A DNA stretch of 64,000 nucleotides, taken from positions 40,586,729-40,650,728 of the forward strand of contig NC_088169.1 of assembly GCF_028769735.1 (NCBI RefSeq), read 5' to 3'. This stretch comes from Zonotrichia leucophrys gambelii. Taxonomy: Eukaryota; Chordata; Aves; Passeriformes; Passerellidae. The translations under genes and the position numbers were made by a program. The notes beneath the pieces were generated by a model. It saw nothing but the letters and a program-made list of their open reading frames with translations, had not been told where the DNA came from and searched no databases. Each line of letters begins with the position of its first letter. The first letter of the stretch is position 1. Below are positions 13,839-26,106 of the stretch, piece after piece.

Positions 13839-15502
13839 CATAATTCTAAATAAATTTGGTCTTATGCCTGCTTCTCTAGAAATTCAGCAAGGAAGAGTAG
13901 AAACAGGACTGAGAATTGCTAGACTGCTTTCTAGTCTAAAAGTGTCTGTTGATGGGCATCTCCTCTGGTAAAATGAGTGACCTAGCTGTAGATGGGAAAT
14001 GTTATATTGTTTGGAGGCTCTGGAATTAAATAATTTAAAAAATCGTTTTAAAGGTAAATCTAGTTACTCCTATTGTCAGTTTTTCCTGGAAGAAGCTGAT
14101 ATTCAAAGCAACATTCTTTCTCTTTCAAATTGAGAGTAGAACTCAATCGTTCATTTAGGAAGCAAAATCAATTTTAACCATTTTCTTTAGTAACAGTTTT
14201 AACTGTTAATAGTGTTAAACTGTTTTCTTTAGTAGTGTACCAGATGATCTGCTTCAGAATGGGAAGATTTTTAGTCATGCTTTAGTGATTAATAGTTTAT
14301 CTTAATCTGTATTTCCTACCATCTGCTTTTGCTCCTCTTACACCTCGAAATCCCAAGGTAATATATTAATTTGCAAGGTTAAAGATAACTAATTCATGGC
14401 ATCTGTTGGTTTTTCAATACTTTTTCACCTTTCTAAGAAAATGGGACAGTACTTGAAGACTCTGCTCTAAAGCATGGATTGTTAGTTGTGTCAGCATGGG
14501 GAGGGAGAGGACAGTTTATGCAGAGGATGTCTTTGGTGGCATACCTGTGTATGTGTAGTGCTGTTACCTCATAAATAATAGTTTTTCTTGTTCTTTGAAA
14601 TCAGTGCTTGTCTTTCCATGCCATCTGACTGTCAAGTGCTTTGAAACAAGTGTCTTTAGAAAATAATAGAGTTTGGTTTTACTTAATGAAATCTCTAATA
14701 ACATAAGCAAATAGCTTTCAGATAATACACCAACCTATACAATTTCATGTTGTTGTAGTAGGAGGAATTAGATGGAAAATGATTAGCAGATGATTAGATT
14801 GTCAAAGAAAAGCTCAAGTGAAAGATTATGTACATTGAAGCACTCTGTGCTTCATAGGAAGTGTTGGAGTAATGGTCGTATTCTTATTCCTTATTAATGA
14901 GGCTAAAAATTTTCTGTTCTTTCAGCTATGGAGAAAAAATTACAGTGCATATTGTGATTGCCTTCAAGAACAAACCATAATGTCTTAGAAAGAAGATGCG
15001 AATTAGCATAGAAAGTTTCTTTTTCTTTCCTTGTTTTCTGCGAATACAATTCCAAAAAGTTTTGAAAACATTGTAGCCTTTCCTGAAACTGTTTAACAGC
15101 TGTAGGACTGGAGTTTTGGAGTAATAGGATTGATTTGCCCATTTGCAGTGGAAAGGACTTTATTTATCAACACTAACAGAATTAGGTACCTATAATGTTC
15201 AAATTTTGGAGAAGCTTAATGTGAATATCTGACTTTTGGTATCAGTGATTCTATTCCTTGTCAAATCCTTGCTGTCTGTTGAAAGAATTATTCTGTGGCA
15301 TTGAGCGATCAGACTGGCATCTGGATAGGCTGCTTGAAGTACAGGGGTGCATTGCTTACCTTCTGTCCCTTTGCAGTGATTGTGTACTGAAAAGAATGGA
15401 GTGAAAGAGTAGATAGTGATATGCTACTCATTCTGTGCTGTTAACATATGGCAGCACTGGGTGTTGTTCTGATTTGATTTAAATTGAGTAAAAAATATAT
15501 AA

Positions 15503-15525
15503 TGTGTGTGTGTGTATATATATAT
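15503..15525. repeat. (TG)n(TA)n microsatellite
   Basis: Alternating TG units followed by TA units, uninterrupted. Confidence 0.8.
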
Positions 15526-16428
15526 GTAACATTTAAAATTAGTCAAAAAATGACAAGAATTGAGGCCATGAGGTAGATCTGAATTGTATTCATTAGCAAA
15601 ATTGTTCATTTGCTGAATAACAGCAACAGCCATCTTGTACTTACTCCTGAAGAACTCAATTTTGGCAGCTGCTTCTGTTCTAATAATAATCTGTGGGTCT
15701 ATAAATTGAACAGTGAGCTAGTGGAAAGTTTGCAAATCCTGATGAATTTCACAGATGTAATGGCAATACATCAACTCGCAGGTGTCCTCTCTCTAAAGCC
15801 CTAAATAATTATTTTCTTGTATGTGTATTGCTTGTTATGATAGGATGAGCTCCAGGACAAGGACATTTACAGTGTTTGGGAGGTCTTGATGCTTCTTGAT
15901 ACATGTTTTCAGACCTTTATTGTTGGTGAAAGTTTTGGAAGCAGGAACCACAGATACATAAATGCCATTTCCTGTCATTGCCCAAATGCATTATTTGTGG
16001 CATCATACAGAACGTAACTTTTTGTGCCTGATCTGTATCTTTTTTGAAATTTCCCAATGTCCATGTGTGTTAATAAATAACAAGAGCTCAAATACCAGCG
16101 TTGTTCATAATGTTCATAATGATCTAGTGGCTGCAGTTGTGGCTTGGTGTTGAAAGGAGAGTGAGATAAGTAAGAATGGTGCCTGAAGCTGTGCTTGATG
16201 ACTGTGAAAAATTTAGGTACATGAACTATTATATCCCTTAAGGTAGAGTTCCCTGGTTAATCATTCTTCCTCTTGTTATGAAGGGTGTCAGGGCCATAAA
16301 TGTTTTCAGATTCATTTTAGACAAGTAGTTTGTGTTTCTGTCTCTGGTGAGTTACACACCTTGTTTTGGAGGAGGCCCTTTTATTGTGCTTGTGGGGTTG
16401 GTGAAAGCACCTTTGGCATTACGTGGTT

Positions 16429-16442
16429 CTGCCACCTGGTGG
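16429..16442 (-). promoter_or_regulatory. Candidate CTCF binding site
   Basis: Read on the minus strand the 14-mer is CCACCAGGTGGCAG. It fits the vertebrate CTCF core CCASYAGRKGGCRS at every position. It lies deep in the long STK24 intron. CTCF sites can insulate or anchor loops; occupancy cannot be judged from sequence alone. Confidence 0.45.
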
Positions 16443-18638
16443 CTTTGACAAACAGCAGGGGCTTCAGATGCCACTTAAAAATGCATCCCCTCACATGGAG
16501 GGAAAAGTGGCATAAAGTAGATGTGGAAGATGAGATACATGATGTCTGCATCTTGTTTTTCAAAGTTGAGCATTTAAGAATCAGTATGCAAGTATTTTAA
16601 AAACTTCTGATTACTACACTTGTCAGGCTTCTCTGGGTTTTAAAATACGAGATTAACAGAAGACAAATCTCCATGTAATGGTAACTACTTCCAGCTGAAA
16701 TGCAATTTAGAGAAGTTATCATGTTGTGTGCATTGTGTATTTCAAGGTTCTTTTAATCTGGTTTCTTATGCTTGGAGAATTACAAATATCAATACTAAAT
16801 TTATATCAGTACTTAAATATAAGAGTCTTTTTCTGGTCTTATTACTTTGGCATAACTGAAAAATCAATTAAACTAATTATCACATCTCAAGTTGTGCAGT
16901 GAGTATCAGTTTTGGTACTAGTCTGTTCTTTTCAGTTGAAGTTGTGTCTTTTTGTGTTTTTCTGTATTTGAGGTTTTTCTTCTAATGCAGTGATGGTAAA
17001 ATTTCTGTATATAGGTCAATTTAGCAAATCTGTCATGTTATTTCAATCAAATGTAGTATTTCTAGCTTCTGATTGTTCATAGGTGTTTTAATGCTTGCAA
17101 ATAGAGATTTTAAGTGGAGTTTGGACGTGGCTTGTGTCCATAACTAAACAAGCTTTTTACACATGTTTATAAATATACTTTGTTCTGCTGCTATGGTACA
17201 TTTGTGTACCATAAATGTAAGGTGGGAAATGCCTTTTCTCACAATGAATTCAAGTTGGGAAATTCTCTTTCTTACAATTGGTGTGGGGAGATTTTACTTC
17301 ACTTAAAAAGCAAACGTATGCTTACTGTTGTTACTACAGTTTTCAAATTGGACAGGTCATTCAGTGCACTTACTTCAGGGTCCTTCCAGTCCTTCTTTTG
17401 TGTGACTGTGTTTGGTTTTCCTCTGCAGTCTCTCTTTCCCACAAGAAAGGAGATTTAGAAACAATTTCATCAGTACATACTTGGGTTGATTGCTCTAGCT
17501 TGGTCTCTCCTGTATAATATCATTGTGTAAGAAATGTGTATGTTCTTCACATAAAAAAAATACAAAGCATCTCTGAAGGTAGGCCTCTCCCATGTTTATT
17601 CAAATCTTTTTTAACTTTGTAGGGACTTAAAATTAGCAAAACTTATTATCCAGCATAAACAGAACAGATGACTGGGGATACAAACATTATATATATAGCC
17701 AACACAGGACACATGGTAATCTTGATTACTTGTTTCTGTAGGTCTTCTGTCCTCCTCAGATTTCAGTTAAAATGTACCTTTGAGATACTATATGAGTTTT
17801 TTGGCAGATGGCCTTCTTTTTTCTCCAGTGTACAGTCTTCAATTTTTATGTACTAGAAATTCTTTACATACTGTACCTGCACTTATTTTGCAAGTACTTT
17901 CATGGTATGGAAGTAACTTGATGAAGGAAACTTCATCAGAGGTGAAATTGCTATTGTAAGGTTTCCTGTGCTTTCAGAGTTAAAATCAGAAGTCAGACCT
18001 CAAGAAGAGCAACCATAGTTTGGAAAGGATCTATAGAAACTCTTTTAAAAGTTTCTTCTGGCTGTTCCTTTCTTCAGCTTCATAGTATCAGAGGAAAACC
18101 CCTTGTTCTTGCGGCAAAAAAAGGAAATATTCCATGTGCCCTCATTAATCTACTTCTAATTTTATAGAGAAATAATAATTCTAAATTTGGATTGGTGACT
18201 CACCATGGCATCACTGTATTTTGAAGAAAATTCAATGCTGTGTTGTGGCTGATGCTTAGAAGAAGAAAACTGTTCTTGTTTCAGATCTTAAAGTGAAGCA
18301 CTGAATGTTGTTAGTGTCAGTATATAAATGTAGTATCTTCTTGAAAGTATAAGTGATTATGTGTAATATATAATTACTAATCTAGGCTATGGAAGAAAAT
18401 ATAGGGCTTTCAGAGTTCTGTTTGAGAGCAAAAGGAGAATATATACTGAAGAGGGTGAGAAGTTCAAGCAAAAAAAGAATTTGGGCAGCTTTAAAAAGGA
18501 AAGTGCCAGTAGGTGTTAGGGAATGTAAGGCATGCCAGAGATACTCAGAAAAGCAGGAAAGGAGGCCTGTTGCTATGGTGATGCCAAAGTCAATTGATAG
18601 TAGCTCTGTGCTGGCCTTGTGCTGTTGTTACAAGGCAT

Positions 18639-19633
18639 TATCTCTGGTTTGCATGGCCAGGTTTTGGTACTGGGGGGGCACAGGGGCAGCTTCTGTGAGA
18701 AGCTGCTGGAAGCTTTCCCCAAGTCCTAGAGAGCCACTGCCACCTGGCTCCAGGGTGGGTGTGCTGCTGGCCCAGGCTGAGCCCCTGAGTGACTGTGGCA
18801 GTGCCTTTGGGATAACAGATTGAAGAAGGGAGGAGAAAACCTGCACAGCTGCAGCTGGAGAGAGGAGCGAGAACGAGTGAGAGGAACAGCAAACACCAAG
18901 GTTGGTGGAGAAGGAGTGGGGGAGGAGGTGCTCCAAATGCTGGAGCTGGCATTCCCCTCCTGCAGCCCAGGGAGGTTCAGTGGGACCACAGAGATCCACC
19001 TGCAGCCCATGGGGGCACCCACGCCACCCACACGGGTGGATGTGCCTGAATGAGGCTGGGACCCTGTGGGAAGCTCACTCTGGAGCAGGTTTGACAGGAC
19101 TTAGGACGCTGTGGGACACCCACAGCTGTTCCCTAAGGACTGCACCCCACGGAAAGGACCCACACTGGAGCAATTAATGAAAAAGTGCAGCCTGTGGGAA
19201 GGATTCAAATTGGAGAAGTCCATGGAGGACTATCTCCTGTGGGAGCAGGGCAGGAGTATGAGGAGTCCTCCCTCTGAGGAGGAAGGAGTGGCAGAGACGT
19301 GATGAACTGACCATGATCCCCATTCCCCATCCCCATTTCCAGTGAGGGGAGGAGATGGAGAAATTTGGAAATGAAATTCAAGCCCATGAAGAATGGGCCA
19401 GGGGGAATTGGTTTTAAGATTTGGTTTTATTTTTCTACTCTGCTTTGACTAGTAATTAATGAAACTGATGTCCCCATTTTGACTCTGCTTGCCCATGAGG
19501 GCAACTGGAGGTTGTTCTCTCCCTGTCCTTGCCTCAGCCCATGAGCCTTTTGCTATATTCTCTGTCCCATACCCAGGTGAGGAAGGGAGTGACAGAGTGC
19601 TTTTGGGGGGTACCTAGCATCCAAGCCCCCACA
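18639..19633 (+). mobile_element. Solo LTR, ERVL type (old copy)
   Basis: A 995-bp solo LTR of the type common in bird ERVL elements. Recognisable stretches in order: ggtttgcatggccagg near the start, the ggataacagattgaagaagg box, a central set of degenerate repeats around ctgtgggaag and actggagcag, a T-rich segment with ttggttttatttttctactc, and a 3' end with ccctgtccttgcctcagccc and ggggggtacctagcatcc. The ends are eroded (no clean TG...CA). Flanks ggcat (left) and gacat (right) fit a 5-bp target duplication with one mismatch. There is no internal retroviral sequence and no coding capacity. It lies sense to STK24 in the long intron. Open frames here are by chance. Confidence 0.85.
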
Positions 19634-20052
19634 GACATAAAGTCAGTATATATAGTTGTTGGCTCTAAAATGAAATACATATTGAGAAATTCATTACAGC
19701 TGTCTCACCAAAAGGATTTATTTACATCTTCTTGTCAAGCAATATATGCAGATTTTATATATAAAAGCTTAAAAACATTCAAAAAATAATTAAAGAAAGG
19801 TGATAATAAGATTTGCTACCATAGTAATTAAATTTGTTTCAGTACAACGTGTGAATCTGTTCAGATACTTCATATGAATGATGGAAACTTTAAAAACCCA
19901 AAACCATAGATGAAGTTGAGTGATATTTCTGAGGCAAGGGGGAACCATAGAGAATTAAAAATAACTTTGAATATAGAGATACAGATAAAAAGATGGCATA
20001 ATTGTAATAGATTGCAATTACTTAGCTTTACACTGGGATACAGGTACAGGGG

Positions 20053-20080
20053 TGCGTGTGTGTGTGTTTGTGTGTGTATG
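20053..20080. repeat. (GT)n microsatellite
   Basis: GT run with one TT interruption; intronic. Confidence 0.75.
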
Positions 20081-22467
20081 TATTTCTTTACTGTATTTCC
20101 GTGCTTCATTTGTTTTAAAATGTAGAATTACTGAATTTAGTGGATTTTGTATTGTGACTTCAGACATGTGGCCTCAGGCAGCTGATGATGAAAATTTCAG
20201 GAGCAAAGACTAGTTGAACTAGCAAAATAATGAAAATTATAAATGATTATTTTAAAAGACTGTGAGTAATATAACATGTAGTAGTGTAATTGTGTTATAT
20301 AGTTGTGCAACTGTGTAATTAAAATTTATGTGAGTTATTTTCTACTTCTAATTTCTAGTTTTCAGCTGGAGAATTTGGTACCTAGGATTCTAGAGAGTTT
20401 CTCTTTTGGGAAATTACATCTTATTTTTGAGTTAAATCTTTGAATCCTTGAGATAATAGAAAAGGGAAGACACAACTCACGTTGACATCTGTGTGAGGTG
20501 TTGTCGATGTTTGGAAGTTTTTCCCATTTTTTTTTCTTTTTCCCTTCTTTTCTTCATTGTTCTTGAAAATGGTCAAGGGGTTTGCCTGCTTCCTTTACCT
20601 TGTGCTTTCCCAACCAGGCACTTCCAGTGGACTGGGAAGTAGTGATAGTTGACATCTTTGTGTTTAAGTTACTATTAAAATGAAGTGTGAGTTTTGAATA
20701 TTCAGGAACTTTCATGTAGCTTTGAAACACATTTTATCAGCAAAATATAAATATAAAATTTTGATCACGTTTAGGATGACTCACTATAAGACACATCTCA
20801 GTAATGTTCTTGTTCTGGAACTGCTAGGACCTGGAGCCTTGAAGGGACAGGAAAAACATGGAAAAGTTTAAGCAGAAAAACAAGTATTTCAGTACTGTGA
20901 GAGACTCTATCAAGATGAGTTACAGTTCTTGGAATATTTGTGGTGTCTGCAAGAAAGTAAGCACTATCAGGGTGTTGTCTCTCAGTACTGAGGAAGAATA
21001 TATTTTTTAATTACTCTTTCTTCCTAAAATCCATGTTCTGGCTCTCTTGAAATATTTTTAACAAGGCAGTGTTTGTCAAATAGCATGAGTTGATTCCTGA
21101 AGAAAGGTATCTAAATTTAGCTGAATCTCTGTGTTAAAAATAGTGGATGAAGAAGGAACCCTAATCCAGGGTCTTATCTAAAAATAGTACGGTATGTGTA
21201 ACTGGGAGTAGGAAAAATGCACATTTACCTACAGCAGGAGTCCAGAGAGGGGGTTGATGAGTGAAGTATAAATATAATAATGACTTAAAGACTTAAGTGA
21301 GTCCTAAGGGCTAAAATTTTAATCCCTCAGAGGATTTAGATGAAGTTATGTCCTGCAATACATTTACCACTTCTCTAAAAATTTGAATCCATCGTTACAG
21401 ATGAGAATTCAGAGTCAGGTGTCCTGGCTATGTGCCATTATTTTTACACGAAGTTTTATTCTGTCAGATAAAGTACATGAATATTGTTGCTGTTTATGTG
21501 CTCCTTGCTCTGAGAGATATCTATATTGTTATGCTAGAGGTCTTGTGAAAGTTTGGTGCATACCATAGAGGTGAAACTAACTAAGTGTAAAATAACTTGA
21601 TAACCATAAAAACTAAACCACCAATGTGTTTTGTGCAGCAATTTCATTTGAATACCTACCAAGTAGATTTGTGGCTTTGCTTTGTTGTGTGTTTTAAGGC
21701 TGGTACTGTAAGGAAAAGCTGAACTAACTGCTTCTCCTTAGTGTATTTGGGAAAAATGTGCTGCAAACAGTGGAAAGAAATGATTTGGTCCAGTGTCTTT
21801 CTTAGCACACTGCGTTGTATATTTTGTGTTAAACAGTCTTGTGGTACCAAGGTCTTCTTTAGGAGTATAGTAGCTTGATGTTGTTGTTAGCTTTTCTTTT
21901 ACTAGCTGAATCCAGTAAGTTGCTATAGTCATTTTAAACAGTCTTCGTTACTACTTTGCTTCTTCTTTCTTGAACAAAATTGTGCAAAAATTCTATACCA
22001 TATATCAGATGCATAAGCATTAGTGGAGAAAACCTACTTGACTGTTCAAGAAAATGAAACAGTGCAAAAAAATGAAGAATAAATTCTATTTCAATTTAAA
22101 CTAGACAGGAGTCAAGCTTACTTAAAGAAAATATTTTGAGGTATCTGTACAAATAAAGATGATCAACAAAATAGAGATATTTTTTAAGGAAAGGAAATAT
22201 GTTATATGTAACACTATTTGATATTTGGAGTGTCCATAATTGGAATTTTAAAATTGAAATGCATTCTTCTCCATGCTCACACACTCTTGAGTAAATAATC
22301 CAGAGATATTTTTGAGGAACAGCTAAATGTTAGTGATGTTTCAAAACTATGGATAATTTCTTCATCAAAAAGAATGGGACAAGTCCCATTTACTCAAGTT
22401 ACAACTTTTTTTTTTTAACCTTAATGCATTTCTTTTTTTTTTTTTTTTTGTTTTTTTTGTTTTGCAG

Positions 22468-22524
22468 GACACAAAATTATGGATAATAATGGAATATCTG
22501 GGTGGAGGCTCTGCCCTTGATCTA
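22468..22524 (+). CDS. STK24: STK24 exon: hinge region, residues 92-110
   Basis: A 57-bp exon (19 codons, phase 0 to 0) encoding DTKLWIIMEYLGGGSALDL, the last N-lobe strand, the hinge (MEYL) and the start of alpha-D. DTKLW is as in STK24; as I recall STK26 it has GSKLW. The acceptor tttgcag is preceded by about 60 bases of nearly pure T, an unusually long polypyrimidine tract for such a small exon at the end of a 22-kb intron. The donor is gtaagt. Confidence 0.95.
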
Positions 22525-25376
22525 GTAAGTAAATGATGCATTTTTTTTTACTTCACATAATTATATTCCTATCTTATAATTCTAGAAACTATAATAGATC
22601 ACTTGACTGTGGCAATGTTCACTTTCAGGAAACGATAAAATTATTTGTCAATGCAAGAAAAATGTTATTTTCCATGAGGCATGACTGATTATTTGTGTAA
22701 ATAGAAGGGAACTAAGCAACATAATATTGGAAGCAGGATATAAACATCTTAGAATGCTAATCTTCAGTCAGCCAGAGAGCACTAGTGCCTGAAAATAGAT
22801 TTTTGTATCTCTTAATTCTGCCACCAGAACCCTTATACAAATTTATACATTTTAATATATTTTCCTCACCATCCCCTCCCCCAAGAAAATAAACAAAAGG
22901 TTCCTTGTTTGAAGTCTTTCTGAAGCCTAAACAGACAGAAATACAATTTCGGCTGGTATTAAAAATAGTATTTCAGAGAAACAGAAGCAGCTCTGGACTC
23001 CATGGAGGGTAGAGAGGCCTTGCAGGAAGCCCTGGATAGACCAAAGGGCTGTGCAATCATCAAGGGTATGAAATTTAACAGGAGCAAGGACCTCATTCTG
23101 CACCTGGGATGGAGTAGCCAGGTTTGAATTGGAATTCAAAGGGGACAGTGCAGATCATGTTTTCTGTAACTGAATGCTGATATTCAGCTATTAAAAAGCA
23201 CCCAAGCCCCTTCCCAAATGACACACCTCCTTATGTTCACTGTGGATTTGAAAAACACTATTATAGAAATAATAATGCATGTTTTAAGTATGTGAAAATT
23301 GTTATTCAAACTGTGGCAGAATGTCTTTGTAGCAGAGTTTGCAGTTGTCAGATAGGATAACTGATAAATGCTTGAGGAAAGAGCAAAAGGAGCAAGGGGA
23401 TTCTGCTGGTGACATCCAGAGCACAGGAGTGGGTATTAAATGTGGGCTTCCTGCAGTTCTGTATTTTTGAATGCATTTATACCTTTAGATTCCACATCTG
23501 TTAGGAGTTCAGTGGTTGTTAAGTTCCCCATAAAGATACGATAAAAAATCTGGATTTATTGTTGTGATCACTTTTTTCTTCCAGACGGAAGAGCAATTAG
23601 AAATTGTGTTTGCTTTTATAAATTAGCTATTTCTTTCTTTGTATAGGTATAAGAGAGCAGAATGAAAACACGTTTCCATGTTTTCTTCTTTTTTTAAAAT
23701 CTCACAAATTTCACTTGTGTGATCACTGTGTGTTTATTATCTAAGTTTGTTGCCTAGAAATAGTAGAAAGTACATGTTCACATCTTAAAATATTATTGAA
23801 GAAATTTCACCCCAGAAATTAAATCATCCTCTAAGTGTCTATTAAACACCTTTTGTGTGCTTCATTAATTTTCAGTTTATGTTCTGGTGTATGTTTTCCT
23901 TGTTCTAACATGCACATTATGGTTCTCAACTAGAGCCTGGCATGCTTTGCCACGTTTTCATACTCAAGGCAAGGATTGCCGAGATCCTTGAATTCCATGT
24001 TCTGAGTGCACACGTGTCATTCTAGCTTGGTGTTTTCTGTACTTGAATATGCATGAGTATGGATGATTTCAAAATCCTGCCTCACAAGGAGAAGTACATA
24101 TAGTGCAACTGCATGTACATTTTTGGTCAAACTTTGAGTATAGTTCAAGTTTGTGACCAAGGTACAAGTGCCAGTCTTCTCAGATTTACTCTGTTTTCAG
24201 TAATTCCTCCTCACTAAGGTGAGCTGAAGCTGACATAAGAGGTTTTCCCCCATTAGATGTGCTGTGTCATGTTACCAAGTCTCAAACTGGTGCTCACAGC
24301 CTGGCTGGAGCAAAGCTTTGAGAATGTCTTAGTGGGTTTCAGTGGTAATATTGTGTGTATTATCAGAGCTAAGGAAAAGCCAATAAAGATTATAACTAAA
24401 GCTGCAAAGATAAAGCAAATGCATTGTTACATGAAATATTACCTCTGTTGCTATGCATGAGGATTTCTGAGGGATGTACTATTTTTAATTTTTATCTGAA
24501 AATCCTTATCTGAAAGTCTTTCCTTCTCCCAGAATGAAGCTTTAGAGGTACAACGTTTTGATTGTGATTCAGTGAGTGCTGTTGTGCAGTAAACTAGAAT
24601 AGTGGAATATTTCCAATATTAACTGTTGGACACAAAGTTTCAGTGTCTCCCTGGAGATGCCCTTATTGTTTAAGGACAGGGTTTAAGATGCCCTTATTGT
24701 CTCTCTGGGTAGTGGCCTTTCCTCTGTTATTCTCACTTTTAGAATTCATATGACATGTAAAGTACTTTGGGATCATGTAATGTTACTGATTCCTCTCATA
24801 AGAAAAATTACTTGGAATCTTTTAACAATTAGCAGATTTATATTTCCAGTATTACTTGAAAAAAGTTAATGTTTTAAAGGTAATATTCTTTCAGCCTGTC
24901 ATTTTGAATTGAGTTTTAGAGCGTTTCTCAAAGTCCAGTGCAGTATGTAGTCACAGACTGATGGATGTAGTACCTTGAATGTCTTAGCTTCTTGCTCAGG
25001 CTTTGAGATTTGGGTCCACATAGGGTCTGTGGAGTTGGACATCTAAGTTCAGTGTAATGTTAACAATCAGATGCTTTTCAATGTCATAGTATATCTGACC
25101 ACAAAGCAAAAACTCGAGGCTCTGTCTTTATGGCACCTTTAACAAATTTTACATAATATTTAAAATAAATTATTTCTTTGCCTGTTGTTCATTAAGCCAT
25201 TTAGTTTAGAACTATGTGTTTTAAAAAAGAGTATTTTGTCTCCCATTATGAAGTTAGAAAATTGGAAGTTTTGAGGGCTGACAGAAGGAGTCGTTTCTTT
25301 TTATAGTCACAGTGTTATTTTTGTTCTCTGTTTGTCCTTTTTTTATACATATTTAAACATTTCTTGCATCTCCTAG
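22525..25376 (+). other. STK24: STK24 intron (2.85 kb)
   Basis: Intron between ALDL and LEPG. It contains a CR1 fragment (listed) and a small direct repeat, agatgcccttattgt, at 24655-24669 and 24686-24700. Otherwise it is AT-rich with nothing I recognise. The acceptor is tctcctag. Confidence 0.85.
22981..23135 (+). mobile_element. CR1 LINE fragment (ORF2 reverse transcriptase, C-terminal part)
   Basis: The plus strand resembles the CR1 ORF2 region just after the reverse transcriptase core. It contains ggccttgcaggaagccctgg, then gcaatcatcaagggtatgaa, then atttaacaggagcaagga and cattctgcacctggga. The translation includes ALQEALDR, KGMKFNRSK and LILHLG, matching the usual LQRDLDR...MRFNKAKC..LHLG pattern. 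It is about 150 bp, truncated at both ends, non-functional and sense to STK24. Confidence 0.75.
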
Positions 25377-25845
<469 letters not shown>

Positions 25846-26057
25846 TAATAACTTTGGCTGTGTCTACATGAGGATGTGTTCAGATGACACCTAGCAGCTA
25901 AAAGCTGTTGGTGAGGAAAGGTTTCCTAATTTGTATCTAAAGTTTACGTTTTCTAGTTTATTAAGACAATCCAGATGGCAAGAAATGATACAGTACTCAC
26001 GAGTGCATCTCATCACCTTTTTTTCCCACTCTATCGATGAGTATTTTTGGCTGTTTT

Positions 26058-26106
26058 AAAAGTAGAAGAGTGCAGATATTTAGAAAAAGTAGAAGAGTGC
26101 GAATAT
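26058..26106. repeat. 27-bp tandem duplication
   Basis: The phrase aaaagtagaagagtgc occurs twice, starting 27 bases apart, with slightly diverged right ends. Confidence 0.75.

Larger units (their letters stand above)
369..22467 (+). other. STK24: 22-kb STK24 intron
   Basis: One very long intron from the donor gtaaga at 369 to an acceptor tttgcag at 22461-22467, preceded by a long T-rich tract. It separates SYLK from DTKLW, which are contiguous in the protein. I see no coding exon of STK24 or of a nested gene. Recognisable contents are listed separately: a CR1 fragment, an ERVL-type solo LTR, a CTCF-like motif, microsatellites and G/T-rich tracts. The rest is AT-rich sequence in which I recognise nothing. 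Short open frames here show no family resemblance. Confidence 0.85.

Noticed and set aside
18389..19302. Several overlapping open frames of 60-144 codons
   Set aside because: They coincide with the GC-rich ERVL-type solo LTR and its flank, occur in many frames on both strands, and match no protein.
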